64,000 nt of DNA from an uncultured Desulfobacter sp. (GTDB lineage: Bacteria > Desulfobacterota > Desulfobacteria > Desulfobacterales > Desulfobacteraceae): assembly GCF_963665355.1 (NCBI RefSeq), contig NZ_OY762229.1:2418001-2482000 (forward strand), read 5' to 3'. Positions 7,744-16,991 of this stretch are shown piece after piece. Position numbers and translations under genes: made by a program. Numbering within the stretch: the first letter of the stretch is position 1; every line of letters starts with the position of its first letter. Below the pieces are notes generated by a model. That model was not told where the DNA came from. It did not search any database and was given only the letters and a program-made list of their open reading frames with translations.

Positions 7744-9594
7744 TTACGCCAGGATCTGCATTTCACAGTTTCGGCAGTCAAAAATCACCTGGAATCGGTG
7801 TTTGCCGTGGGTCAGGAACAACGGCCCCAAAGGGGGGCGGGCAGGGGACGTGTCTTGGTTCTTCCCTGCCTGTCCTGGACACCAGCCAAGGCTGCGGCGG
7901 ATGCAGTGTTTTGTGGTCATGACAACGGTCCCCGGCCCTGGCGGGGTACATTCAAAGGCAGGATCAATGGATTTTACGCCCCTTTTTTTATAAAACTGAA
8001 CCGCCGGATAGTTGGCCGCATTGGCCCGGAAATCAAGGCCGGTCCGGTAAAACGGAACCGGGACCGGCCTTGATTCAACAGAGGGTCTAACATAAGCTTT
8101 TAACCGGTTCTTTTCCAAACATTCTATAAGATCCCGGCGCAGACGGTTCAGGTCAGCGGCCGGCAGGAACACCGGCTTTGAAAGAATTTCAAGGCGGTTG
8201 AGTTCAAAACAGGTGTTGCCCAGCTTGCTCAACTGCTTTTCAATGGCGGTCCTGGCCGTGTCCGGATTGCGGGCAGTATCCCCCGGGACGCGAATAAGGG
8301 CCCGGGCCTGGATATTGTCCTCATCCACACCCAAAAGTTCAAATCCTTCGGGGTGTTCACAAAACTTCATATCCAGGGATATTTTTCTCTGGGCTGTCAT
8401 ACCTGCCATCAGGCGTTCAAAGCCAAGGTCATGGTTTCTGAAAACCATGGTGCCGCAAGGCAGATCTTTTTTGTGCACAGGTGTTTTTCCGGACGGGAAG
8501 ACACGTGCGTTTTCATCCACCCGGTTCACGTAAAACCCTTTGAGTCTGCCCGGAGCTTGGGGAAAGCAGATCCCGTCCCCGGCCCGCAGATCATGGGGCC
8601 GGTCCAGCACCAGGGCCTGGTTTTTAACCTGCTTAACCTTTCCCACCGGCTCTCCCACTGATTTTGGCGTGTCAAAGGCGTCAATGGGGTCGGGTGAAGC
8701 CGAAAGAAAATAATCGGTATATCCCCGGTTAAATGTTTTGTTCGGATCAGGCGTGAAAAAAAAGGTTGTTCGGCCCGAGGAGGCTCTGGTATAGGACGAT
8801 CCCGAGGTTATCAGGGCATCAAGTTTCTGGCGGTAAAATGCCGTAATATTTTTCACATAATCCAAATCTTTGAGCCGTCCCTCGATCTTAAAAGAGGTTA
8901 TTCCGGCCCGGGCCAGGTCCGCCAGATAATCAGAGCGGTTCATGTCCTTTAAAGAGAGCAGATGCCTGTTTTCACAAAGAACAGAGCCGTTTTTGTCTTC
9001 AAGGTTCCAGGCAAGCCTGCAGGGCTGGCCGCAGGCGCCGCGGTTTGCACTTCGGCCGCCAATGGTTGCACTCATGTAACATTGCCCTGAATAGCACACG
9101 CACAATGCCCCGTGGACAAAGGCTTCAAGATCCACACACGTGGCGTCCCGGATCTGTTTCATGTCGGATAAAGACAGTTCCCGGGCAAGAATAACCCTGG
9201 AAAATCCTGACCGTTCAAGAAATTTTACCTTTTCAGGCGTCCGGTTGTCGGTCTGGGTGCTGGCAAATAAGGGCAGGGGGGGCAGATCCATCTCCAACAG
9301 ACCCATATCCTGGATGATCAGGGCATCAACGCCAGCATGGTAAAGCTGCTCAATCAAATGCCTTGCAGGCTCAAGTTCATGGTCGAAAAGCAGGGTGTTA
9401 AAGGCGGCATACACCCGGGCAAAATAGCGGTGGGCATAGGTGCACAACCTTTCGATGTCCGCCACACTGTTACCGGCGGCAGCCCTTGCCCCAAACCGTT
9501 CGGGACCGATATACACGGCATCTGCACCGTGATCTACAGCGGCTTTGCCCGATTCCATATTTTTTGCCGGTGCCAGAAGTTCCAGGCTGTGCAT
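7744..9594 (-). CDS. rlhA: U32-family protein, 23S rRNA C2501 hydroxylase RlhA
   Basis: A 616-residue U32 peptidase-like protein matching E. coli RlhA (YdcP) along its length as far as I recall that sequence. Shared features are the N-terminal LELLAPA with HGADAVYIG, ASTQTDNRTPEKVKFL, the cysteine-rich core HGALCVCYSGQCYMSATIGG and CGQPCRL, FKIEGRLKDLDYVKNITAFY, and the C-terminal TTKHCIRRSLGWCPGQ plus FDCRNCEMQIL. The paired cysteines are the likely Fe-S ligands. The C-terminal extension (DUF3656 type) separates RlhA from the shorter TrhP/UbiU relatives. RlhA acts in hydroxylation of 23S rRNA C2501 using prephenate. The start has a GAGGTGAGAA site. The gene is convergent with the OmpA-like gene and divergent from the response regulator. 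Confidence 0.85.
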   Translation of the reverse strand: MHSLELLAPAKNMESGKAAVDHGADAVYIGPERFGARAAAGNSVADIERLCTYAHRYFARVYAAFNTLLFDHELEPARHLIEQLYHAGVDALIIQDMGLLEMDLPPLPLFASTQTDNRTPEKVKFLERSGFSRVILARELSLSDMKQIRDATCVDLEAFVHGALCVCYSGQCYMSATIGGRSANRGACGQPCRLAWNLEDKNGSVLCENRHLLSLKDMNRSDYLADLARAGITSFKIEGRLKDLDYVKNITAFYRQKLDALITSGSSYTRASSGRTTFFFTPDPNKTFNRGYTDYFLSASPDPIDAFDTPKSVGEPVGKVKQVKNQALVLDRPHDLRAGDGICFPQAPGRLKGFYVNRVDENARVFPSGKTPVHKKDLPCGTMVFRNHDLGFERLMAGMTAQRKISLDMKFCEHPEGFELLGVDEDNIQARALIRVPGDTARNPDTARTAIEKQLSKLGNTCFELNRLEILSKPVFLPAADLNRLRRDLIECLEKNRLKAYVRPSVESRPVPVPFYRTGLDFRANAANYPAVQFYKKRGVKSIDPAFECTPPGPGTVVMTTKHCIRRSLGWCPGQAGKNQDTSPARPPLGPLFLTHGKHRFQVIFDCRNCEMQILA

Positions 9595-9779
9595 GTTCTC
9601 ACCTCATTGTGTTTTTACAACTGGTTAAAAGACTACCAAACAGGCATCTTTGTCAATGTTTTCTTCCTGAAAGTTTTCCCAAAGAAAAAAAAATTGTATC
9701 CCGGTCAATAAAAATAATTGACTCAGACTGTAAAAAAAAGAAAAATTGATCATATGAAGGAACGAAAGGAAAAATTATC

Positions 9780-10475
9780 ATGCCTCATACCATTTTAATC
9801 GTTGACGACGATGCAAGGCTCATCGAACTTTTAACAGAGTATTTCGGGGAAAACGAATTTCTCACCCATGCCGTTATGCGGGGTGCCGACGCCCTTGATG
9901 CCATACGGGATAAGCAGCCGGATATTGTTATCCTGGATATCATGCTGCCGGACACCAATGGTTTGGAGGTTCTCAAGCAAATCCGGGCCAAACATGCGAT
10001 CCCGGTCATCATGCTTACAGCCAAAGGCGATGATACGGATAGAATTGTGGGTTTGGAACTGGGTGCGGACGATTATTTACCCAAACCCTTTAATCCCAGG
10101 GAACTGCTTGCCAGAACCCGGGCCATTCTCCGGCGTCAGGACAGGACCGTTCCCGGTGCCGATGCCGTTATTATCCGGGCGGGAAATCTGGAATTGAACC
10201 GGTCCACACGGACCCTGACCATGGACGGCGAAAACGTTCCATTGTCCACCACGGAATTCAATGTCCTGGAAGTGCTGATGAAACACCCCAACACAGTGCT
10301 CAGCCGGGAGCAGATTACAAATATGGCCCAGGGCCGAAGCTTTATGGCCGATGACCGGAGTGTGGACATTCATGTTTCAAAACTTCGGGGAAAAATTGAA
10401 AAGGATCCCTCTGCACCGGTACGGATAAAGACAATTTGGGGGACGGGATATATGTTCATTGATCCTTCTTCGTAA
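9780..10475 (+). CDS. OmpR/PhoB-family response regulator
   Basis: A 231-residue cytoplasmic regulator. The receiver domain (1-120) has the acidic pocket VDDD (8-11), the phospho-acceptor Asp53 in ILDIMLP, Thr80 and Lys102 (YLPKPF). The C-terminal winged helix (about 130-228) has the OmpR-type pattern STTEFNVLEVLMKHPN and DIHVSKLRGKIE, ending WGTGYMF. It resembles CpxR. The partner kinase follows after 15 nt, so the two form one operon. It is divergently transcribed from rlhA across a 185-bp gap that should hold its promoter. The regulon is unknown. Confidence 0.92.
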   Translation: MPHTILIVDDDARLIELLTEYFGENEFLTHAVMRGADALDAIRDKQPDIVILDIMLPDTNGLEVLKQIRAKHAIPVIMLTAKGDDTDRIVGLELGADDYLPKPFNPRELLARTRAILRRQDRTVPGADAVIIRAGNLELNRSTRTLTMDGENVPLSTTEFNVLEVLMKHPNTVLSREQITNMAQGRSFMADDRSVDIHVSKLRGKIEKDPSAPVRIKTIWGTGYMFIDPSS

Positions 10476-10490
10476 CTGCGGTGACAGGCC

Positions 10491-11912
10491 ATGATAGTCA
10501 GAAGCCTTTACCTGAAAATCCTTTTCGCCTTTTTGGCCATTCTTACGATCACCATGCTTCTGACCGTGGGTCTCTTCTTGATGACTGCCGGGCGTTCATA
10601 TAAATGTTACCTGGACCAACAGGCCACTGCCAAGCTTAAAATATTTAAAGTTATGGTGCAAAAGGAACTGGACCGCCACAAAGATCTTCCCGTGGAACAA
10701 AATCCTGATCTTGCCCAGTTTCTGGATACCTGTACGGCATTGTTCGGTGTCAAACTCTGGATTACCGAATCAGGAGGACATATCGTATTACAAAGTTTTG
10801 AAGGACCTGTGGATTTTATGTCCAGCAGGGTCAGTCCCAAGATCTACCATGACGACGGGATTACACTCTATCACTATGCGCATTATGTGCTTAAATGGGA
10901 GAAATACTATGCCGTCATCCCCATCAGCGACCAGAACCAGGAATTGATCCTTCACCTTTTTGTGGATACCCAGAAGAGCAGCCGCCATGAAGGGCTGTTT
11001 TTAATAGGGATGCTTTTGATAGGTATTGCCGCCACCCTGATGCTGATTCCTACGGTTTTATACATTACCCGCCGGGTCAACCGGCTCAATCAGACCGCCC
11101 TGGCGTTTGCAGGGGGGGATCTGTCGGTGAGGACAGATATCAAAGGCGATGATGAAATTGCCAAACTCGGGGATACATTCAATCTGATGGCGGACCGGCT
11201 GGAACGGCTGGTCAGTAATTCAAAGGAGCTGACGGCCAATGTATCCCATGAATTGCGGTCTCCCCTGGCACGCCTCAGGGTTTCCAAGGAGCTTATTTTA
11301 GACAAGCTGAACACGGACAAGTTAAATATGGACAACACTGATCAAAAAGGTGCTGCCGACGCCATTCTGAGATTATTAAACAACATGGAATCTGATATCA
11401 GGGATCTTGACGCCCTGATAGAAGAGTCATTGATTATTTCCAAAATGGATTATCAGGAATCAGCCCTGGAACCTGAGACATTCAGGTTTTCCGATTTCAT
11501 GGAATCCATGATGGACGCCTACCAGCCCCTGTTGAGCAGCCACTGCCTGACCCTTGCACTTGACATCCGGGATTTGGGCAAGGCCAGGCAGGATAAGGCG
11601 CTGGTCAAATCGGTTTTGTCCAATCTCATGGATAATGCAATAAAATACTCCCGTTCCGGCAATACCATCCATGTCTCTGCCGGGACGGTCTCACCCAAGG
11701 GGCTGGAATTTTCCGTCTCCAATCCCTGTCCGCCGATGAGCCAAAATGATCTTGATCGTTTATTCAATCCGTTTTTTCGTATTCCCGGGCAAAAGGCCCC
11801 GGGCACAGGGCTTGGTCTGACTATTGCCAAAAAGCAGGTCATGCGCTGCAAAGGAACCATCCGTGCGGAACATAACGGCCGGGAAATTTGCATGACCGTT
11901 TCTCTGCCTTGA
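10491..11912 (+). CDS. Membrane sensor histidine kinase (CpxA-like)
   Basis: A 473-residue inner-membrane kinase. TM1 is at about 9-32 and TM2 at about 168-190, enclosing a periplasmic sensor of roughly 135 residues. A HAMP linker follows (about 191-243), then a HisKA dimerisation domain with the H-box NVSHELRSPLARLR (phospho-His253). The C-terminal HATPase has the N-box LSNLMDNAIKYSR and the G-box PGTGLGLTIAKK. The overall plan and H-box resemble CpxA, an envelope-stress sensor, but the periplasmic part is not recognisable as CpxA-specific. It is coupled to the response regulator upstream and ends 33 nt from the convergent neighbour. Confidence 0.9.
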   Translation: MIVRSLYLKILFAFLAILTITMLLTVGLFLMTAGRSYKCYLDQQATAKLKIFKVMVQKELDRHKDLPVEQNPDLAQFLDTCTALFGVKLWITESGGHIVLQSFEGPVDFMSSRVSPKIYHDDGITLYHYAHYVLKWEKYYAVIPISDQNQELILHLFVDTQKSSRHEGLFLIGMLLIGIAATLMLIPTVLYITRRVNRLNQTALAFAGGDLSVRTDIKGDDEIAKLGDTFNLMADRLERLVSNSKELTANVSHELRSPLARLRVSKELILDKLNTDKLNMDNTDQKGAADAILRLLNNMESDIRDLDALIEESLIISKMDYQESALEPETFRFSDFMESMMDAYQPLLSSHCLTLALDIRDLGKARQDKALVKSVLSNLMDNAIKYSRSGNTIHVSAGTVSPKGLEFSVSNPCPPMSQNDLDRLFNPFFRIPGQKAPGTGLGLTIAKKQVMRCKGTIRAEHNGREICMTVSLP

Positions 11913-11945
11913 CAGTCTGCATGTGTCCTGGTTTTTATTAACGTA

Positions 11946-14087
11946 TTACCAGAACTTCCAGTCTGTATTCAGATCAAGGGTGGTAAATATTTGCGAGCTG
12001 CGATACTCTTCGCGAATATCAATGTCATAGTAATAAAAATAATCATACCTCAATGACAGGCTCATCCAGCTGTTGAGTTTGGCGGAAAGAGTGTTTTTGA
12101 TTTCGCTGCGCAGGCCAAAGCGCCCGGTCTCCGGATTTTGTGTCGACAAAAAGTTGTCCAGGTGCAATGTATATGTGAAATACTTTAAAAATGGATACTT
12201 AAAGGTCATGATGACTTCAAGACCGTACACCGCATCATCTGAGGAATCTTGAATATTTTTTTCAAAACCAAGACCAGCCAGACCGGTGAAGTACTCTCCG
12301 TAAAGTGATCCGCCCATTGTTTCCCGAATCAGAGTAGGCCGTTGCCCGTCCACAGATTCAACAACAGTGTCACATTGGAACTTGTTGTATGGTCTGATTA
12401 GATCTCCAAGATTGTGTTCATAGAGAAATGTACCTCTCAGAAGGTTCTGGATGTAATCATCGTCCTGCTTGATGTAAAAAAGGTAGGGGGTCAGCACAAA
12501 GCGGTGATCCATATTGTAAACGCAAAGATCAATCTCGTCTTCCAGTCCCCATTTGTTATAATCATCAGAAGGCTGGGAAACCGGAGTGTCAATGGTGGAT
12601 CCCCGGTCCACTGAGCCTGCGCTGATATAGTTGGACAGCTTGATGTCCACAAGTGTCCTGAAACGTTTATCCAGATATGTGTAATCATCACGCAGGGTCA
12701 CCTGGCCGTTTTGGAGGTCGGCGATCAATACGTCTGAAACGGTTTTCCAGGTATTGTCATAGTCTATCTTGCTATCAAGAGTCTGCCTGATCTTTCGATA
12801 GGCGGACTGGGTAGCGGCCACGCTGTATCGGCGTTCGTTCTCCAGGGTATAGCCCTGCACGCGATTTTTTTTGCCCTTGGTTAATCCTTCGATTTCCAGA
12901 TCGTAACTGTTTTGGGATGCTATTTGGGCCAACTGGCTGCCGGTTAACTGGAAGGTAAAAATTTTATAATCCAGATTCACGATTTGAAGCAGATCCGAAT
13001 GGCTGATATCCTTTTTGATGGGATAGGGGTTGATGGTTTTGGTATCTACAATGGCTATTTCACTGTTGAATTTGTCCCTGAGTAATTGTAATAATTTCTG
13101 GTCAGTTAAAATGACCTCTTTGGCCACCGACTTGGCAATTTGATCAATCTGGTCTGCATGGTATTTCTGCTTCCATAGTGACAGACGATTGCGGAATTCT
13201 GCATAAGCGGATTCAGTGCGCTGGGAGGGTACTGCCTGATGAGAGACCAGGGATTGCAACGTGATGCCCTGTCCAACACAAAGATCAATTGTATAATAAT
13301 CGGTTTCGCTATCCAGGAAGATGATGGAACGACCGTCATTCAGATCTATTCGAGATATTTTGCCGTCAAAAAGCCTGCCGGTGTAGTCTCCGCCACATAT
13401 GGCCATATCAAATTGCGTATGGGTCTGCAGTAATTCCATCGTAAGGCTGAGTTTGAGTCCTGAAAGAAGGACGATATGGTCGATTCCCATGGTGTCAAGC
13501 TTTTTAAGGATCGGCACCAGGACGTCCTTTTCATTTTCTTGCGAAATATCGTAAAGTTCTTTTTCCGCAACATCTATCATCACCCTTTTCGAGGAGAGCC
13601 CGACGAACGCTATGCGCACGCCACCGATCTCTTTTATCATAAAAGGGGAAAAGACCGGTTTGCCTTTCTGAATGATGTTGGCGGAAAGGAGTTGGGATTT
13701 TTTGTATTTCCGGAGAAATTCGAGGTTTTCCAGGCCGATGCGCATATCATTGGATGAGACCAGGGTGCCGGCACATGAAAAGAAATCGAAAAAGTCCATC
13801 ATAATGGAGCCGGAACTGAATTTCGACAAGGTGCCCGGATAGAAGCCGTTGCCCAGATCCAGGTAGAGGTCCACCCCTTTTTCCTTTTCGGCCATCAGGT
13901 TCTGGGCCAATACAAGCAACGGGTCTTTGGTCTCCTGGTCGCTCATCTCAGGGACTGCGCATCCCTGTATGTTGGAAGTTAGAAGCAGTCGGACATTTTT
14001 GGGAGTCTCGGCGGCCTGCAGCAAACTGATATTGTAAAGGCTGCATGCTGATAACAGAATGGCGACGATATAAGAGAACAGTCTCAA
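11946..14087 (-). CDS. Degenerate 5'-nucleotidase-like domain fused to an outer-membrane beta-barrel
   Basis: An exported protein of about 713 residues. The frame extends to 14198, but that overlaps the upstream gene. A TTG at 14087 has an AAGAGG site and begins a signal peptide ending LLQAAE, so I prefer it. The first half follows the metallophosphatase/5'-nucleotidase plan (LLLTSNIQGC, LYLDLGNGFYPGTL, LENLEFL, LLSANI, MIKEIGGVRIAFVGLSSKR). The metal ligands are lost: the usual D-x-H, NHE and GGHxH positions read N-x-Q, SND and GGDYT. A 5'-nucleotidase C-domain-like part follows (IVNLDYKIFTFQLTGSQL). The last 230 residues alternate polar and aromatic residues in barrel style and end WKFW, the C-terminal aromatic of outer-membrane proteins. 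It is probably a surface or periplasm-facing pseudoenzyme anchored by its own barrel. It follows a coiled-coil lipoprotein by 34 nt. Confidence 0.6.
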   Translation of the reverse strand: MRLFSYIVAILLSACSLYNISLLQAAETPKNVRLLLTSNIQGCAVPEMSDQETKDPLLVLAQNLMAEKEKGVDLYLDLGNGFYPGTLSKFSSGSIMMDFFDFFSCAGTLVSSNDMRIGLENLEFLRKYKKSQLLSANIIQKGKPVFSPFMIKEIGGVRIAFVGLSSKRVMIDVAEKELYDISQENEKDVLVPILKKLDTMGIDHIVLLSGLKLSLTMELLQTHTQFDMAICGGDYTGRLFDGKISRIDLNDGRSIIFLDSETDYYTIDLCVGQGITLQSLVSHQAVPSQRTESAYAEFRNRLSLWKQKYHADQIDQIAKSVAKEVILTDQKLLQLLRDKFNSEIAIVDTKTINPYPIKKDISHSDLLQIVNLDYKIFTFQLTGSQLAQIASQNSYDLEIEGLTKGKKNRVQGYTLENERRYSVAATQSAYRKIRQTLDSKIDYDNTWKTVSDVLIADLQNGQVTLRDDYTYLDKRFRTLVDIKLSNYISAGSVDRGSTIDTPVSQPSDDYNKWGLEDEIDLCVYNMDHRFVLTPYLFYIKQDDDYIQNLLRGTFLYEHNLGDLIRPYNKFQCDTVVESVDGQRPTLIRETMGGSLYGEYFTGLAGLGFEKNIQDSSDDAVYGLEVIMTFKYPFLKYFTYTLHLDNFLSTQNPETGRFGLRSEIKNTLSAKLNSWMSLSLRYDYFYYYDIDIREEYRSSQIFTTLDLNTDWKFW

Positions 14088-14121
14088 GGGGCCTCTTTTT
14101 TCGGATATCCGGTGTAAATGT

Positions 14122-14895
14122 TTATTGGGGGGGGATAGCTTCCGTCTGTGGAGTGTTGGCTTTAAGCAGGCTTTCAAGCTGTTCGGACATCTTGGCATTG
14201 TCCGATTTTGCGAGCTGAAAGTCCTTTTCGGCCAGTTCCAGCTGCTTGAGCAGCTCTTCTGTTTTTTTTGAAGCCATACTGTTAGCAGTCTTTAGCGTGT
14301 TGATGTCCTCATCTCGTTTTTGAAGCTCTATTTTTAATCTGCTAATTTCAGTTGAATAACTAAGCTCTGCTGATGCATGGTCCTTTTTGAGCTGATTTTT
14401 TTGTTCATTGAAGCTGATCTGCTGGGCTGCAATCTTCTTATTTAAGATTTTAAGTTCCTGGTTTCGCCTGGTCTCCAGGGACTTATATTGGGTGTTCAGG
14501 TTTGTTATGGCCAGGGTGCTTTCGGCTTCAAACAAATCGTATTTATTTTGCAGGTTGTTGATTTCTTCTTCGTTAAGCGCCATGTCCATCGTATATTTTT
14601 CATTCAACGTCGCGAGATCGGCCTTTAATTTTTCTATGGTTGCTTCGAATTTTTTTTCTCTGGCCTTATATTGAAGGTTTTCCTTTTCCAGTACGTCATT
14701 TTCCCGCTCAATCAAGACCAGCCGCTTTTTCATTTGGCCGTTTTCGGCCATTATATGGTCAGTTGGATACTCTTTGGCTGTCTGGGGCGGGGTGATGACA
14801 CATCCGGTCATACAAATCAGCAACGGTATCCCCACAATGACAAAATAAATCCACTTATTTTTCATATTATTGCTTTTGTATCCTATGGTCTTCAT
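14122..14895 (-). CDS. Coiled-coil lipoprotein of unknown function
   Basis: A 257-residue protein; an internal ATG at 14865 is an equally plausible start. The N-terminal hydrophobic stretch (MKNKWIYFVIVGIPLLICMT) runs into GC, a lipobox-like site that would lipidate the cysteine. Almost all of the rest (about 50-250) is charged heptad sequence rich in K, E, L and Q, predicting one long coiled coil. The tail is short and proline-containing (TEAIPPQ). It sits just upstream of the barrel-fusion gene on the same strand and is likely co-transcribed, so it may be a periplasmic spacer or partner for that barrel. No family is recognised. Confidence 0.65.
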   Translation of the reverse strand: MKTIGYKSNNMKNKWIYFVIVGIPLLICMTGCVITPPQTAKEYPTDHIMAENGQMKKRLVLIERENDVLEKENLQYKAREKKFEATIEKLKADLATLNEKYTMDMALNEEEINNLQNKYDLFEAESTLAITNLNTQYKSLETRRNQELKILNKKIAAQQISFNEQKNQLKKDHASAELSYSTEISRLKIELQKRDEDINTLKTANSMASKKTEELLKQLELAEKDFQLAKSDNAKMSEQLESLLKANTPQTEAIPPQ

Positions 14896-15090
14896 TGCTC
14901 AAAACTTTGCCCATCCCGGCATAATAGATAGAGTCCTGAAATTTTTTTTATACAACTTCTTATTGGATTGCGCAAGCTATAAATCCGTCCCTAATTGCCA
15001 TTAAAAAAGCAAAAAAGGCTTATATTGCGTTTATATTTCTTATGTATTAGGGGGAGGGATGTTTTGACAAACGAGGAATTTAAAAGGCAT

Positions 15091-15555
15091 TCAGCCCAGG
15101 TATTCATCGAAGTGAGACAGGTAGGAATCTCCGGTTTTAATGTAATAGATATTTTCAGCAATATTGGTCACATGATCCCCGATCCGCTCCAGGCATCGAC
15201 CCACAAAAATGTACTGGGTAAAGGCATCGGCAGTATCTTCGAGTCTTTCTGTTTCCCGTTTCAGGGTATTCATAAACCGGACAAATTTTTTATCCACATC
15301 ATCATCTTTTTTCCACACTGTTACGGCGGAAAATTCTTCCAGGCGGTCAAAAGCATCCAGGACACTGTTGATCATGGTTCGGCAGGCTCGGGAAATCTCA
15401 ATGATGTAATCCGTTGATAAAGCAAAGGGAGTTCCCTCCAGTCGAAGAACCTGCTTGGCGATGTTGGCGGCATAGTCCGCGATCCGTTCAAATTCCGAAG
15501 CGATTTTAACTACGCAGATAATGTATCTCAAATGAAAACACCTCCGGAAGATCAA
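15091..15555 (-). pseudogene. phoU: PhoU, C-terminal fragment
   Basis: The frame encodes the end of the first PhoU repeat (IASEFERIADYAANIAKQV) and a complete second repeat (GRCLERIGDHVTNIAENIYY). PhoU normally has about 220 residues; here the first 70 or so are missing. The nominal start lies inside the asd terminator hairpin and has no ribosome site. I therefore regard it as a remnant, joined to sequence just downstream of asd by a deletion. Translation from an internal codon into a stable single-repeat protein cannot be excluded. No pst or phoBR genes are nearby. Confidence 0.65.
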
Positions 15556-15571
15556 CTTCTGCCGGAGGTGT
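15538..15571 (-). terminator. Rho-independent terminator of asd
   Basis: ACACCTCCGG and CCGGAGGTGT form a perfect 10-bp stem with a 14-nt loop, followed on the minus strand by a T-rich tail (ttttcattt). It lies about 30 nt after the asd stop and overlaps the apparent start of the phoU fragment. Confidence 0.85.
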
Positions 15572-15601
15572 CAACCTTAGGCCATGGCCTTAAAACCGTT
15601 T

Positions 15602-16708
15602 TTAAAGAATGATATTTAAAATTCGACGCAAAGGTTCCGCTGCGCCCCAGAGGAGCTGGTCGCCTACGGAAAAGGCTGTGAGAAAATCCTGCCCGATGTT
15701 CATTTTCCGTATTCTGCCCACAGGTACGTTCAGGGTGCCTGTTACGGCGGCAGGGGTCAATTCCTTTATGGAATCCTCCTTGTTGTTGGGTATTACCCGG
15801 ACCCAGTCGTTATTGGCAGCCAAGGCGGCATTGATTTCGTCCAAGGGAACATCCTTTTTCAACTTGATGGTAAAGGCCTGGGAGTGGCATCTCATGGCTC
15901 CGATGCGGATGCACTGGCCGTCAATGGGAATCGGGTTGTCAAGACGGCCCAGAATCTTGTTGGTTTCCACAAACCCCTTCCACTCCTCCCGGGTCTGGCC
16001 GTTGTCCATGGCCCGGTCAATCCAGGGAATAAGACTGGCACCCAGGGGAACGCCCCAGGCTTCAACAGGATAGAGGCCGGACCGCAAGGTGTCTGTTACT
16101 TTTCGGTCAAGATCCAGAATCGCTGAGGCAGGGTCATCCAGGATCGGAGCGGCCTGGTCGCCGATGGTTTTCATCTGGGACACAAGCTCCCTCATGTTTT
16201 TGGCGCCGGCACCGGAAGCGGCCTGGTAGGTCATGGAGGTCATCCACTCTACCCAGTCGTTTTCAAAAAGTCCGCCCAGGGCCATAAGCATTAAAGATAC
16301 CGTGCAGTTGCCCCCGATAAAGTTTTTAATGCCCTTGGATATCGCCTTTTCAATAACAGGCAGGTTGACCGGATCCAGAACAATGATGCTTTGATCATCC
16401 ATTCTCAAGGTGGATGCCGCATCAATCCAGTAACCCTCCCAGTTCCGTTCGGCTAGTTGGGGCCGTACGGCTTCGGTGTAAGAGCCGCCCTGGCAGGTCA
16501 CCACAATATCCATATCCATCAGCGCGTCTATGTCAAAGGCGTCAATGAGGTCCGAAGATCCATGTCCCACGTCAGGGGCAGTTTGTCCGGCCTGGGATGT
16601 GGTGAAAAAAAACGGCGTAAATTTTTGAAAATCGTTCTGTGCAGACATTCTTTCCATGAGCACCGAACCCACCATGCCCCGCCAGCCAACTATTCCGACT
16701 TTTTTCAT
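15602..16708 (-). CDS. asd: Aspartate-semialdehyde dehydrogenase
   Basis: A 368-residue cytoplasmic enzyme that reduces aspartyl phosphate to aspartate semialdehyde with NADPH, feeding lysine, threonine, methionine and diaminopimelate synthesis. The N-terminal nucleotide site reads [14 protein letters not shown], and the catalytic cysteine is Cys135 in [10 protein letters not shown]. The length and the [22 protein letters not shown] and MRCHSQAFT motifs place it with the enterobacterial-type Asd rather than the shorter Gram-positive form. The ATG has an aaggga site. It is monocistronic, ending in a strong terminator. Confidence 0.95.
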   Translation of the reverse strand: MKKVGIVGWRGMVGSVLMERMSAQNDFQKFTPFFFTTSQAGQTAPDVGHGSSDLIDAFDIDALMDMDIVVTCQGGSYTEAVRPQLAERNWEGYWIDAASTLRMDDQSIIVLDPVNLPVIEKAISKGIKNFIGGNCTVSLMLMALGGLFENDWVEWMTSMTYQAASGAGAKNMRELVSQMKTIGDQAAPILDDPASAILDLDRKVTDTLRSGLYPVEAWGVPLGASLIPWIDRAMDNGQTREEWKGFVETNKILGRLDNPIPIDGQCIRIGAMRCHSQAFTIKLKKDVPLDEINAALAANNDWVRVIPNNKEDSIKELTPAAVTGTLNVPVGRIRKMNIGQDFLTAFSVGDQLLWGAAEPLRRILNIIL

Positions 16709-16910
16709 CTTCCCTTGTCCTTTCCTACAGGTATGTATATTAAAAAATGAGTTTTATTGCATAGCTGCTTTTAAAAAAAAAAGCCAGAGGCTGGGGAAAA
16801 AAACACGGATTGATACAGACATGGCTCAGTCGGATATACCCTGTGATTGTTAGTGTTCTGATAGTGGATTTAGTTGAATTACAGGCTTATTCTTCATTGT
16901 CTTCTTTTTA

Positions 16911-16943
16911 TTTACTCTTTGGATTTATATGATATAATCCAAA
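16911..16943 (+). promoter_or_regulatory. Putative promoter with overlapping palindrome, glycogen block
   Basis: A TATAAT hexamer (16933-16938) is preceded at 16-nt spacing by a weak TTTACT. The -10 lies inside a perfect palindrome, TTTGGATT (16918-16925), ten spacer bases, then AATCCAAA (16936-16943). It sits about 50 bp before the debranching-enzyme ATG. A palindrome covering the -10 would suit repressor control; the factor is unknown. Confidence 0.5.
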
Positions 16944-16991
16944 TGTAAAATCTTACTCATTTTGTTAAGTCCAACTTCTTAAGGCGAACAT

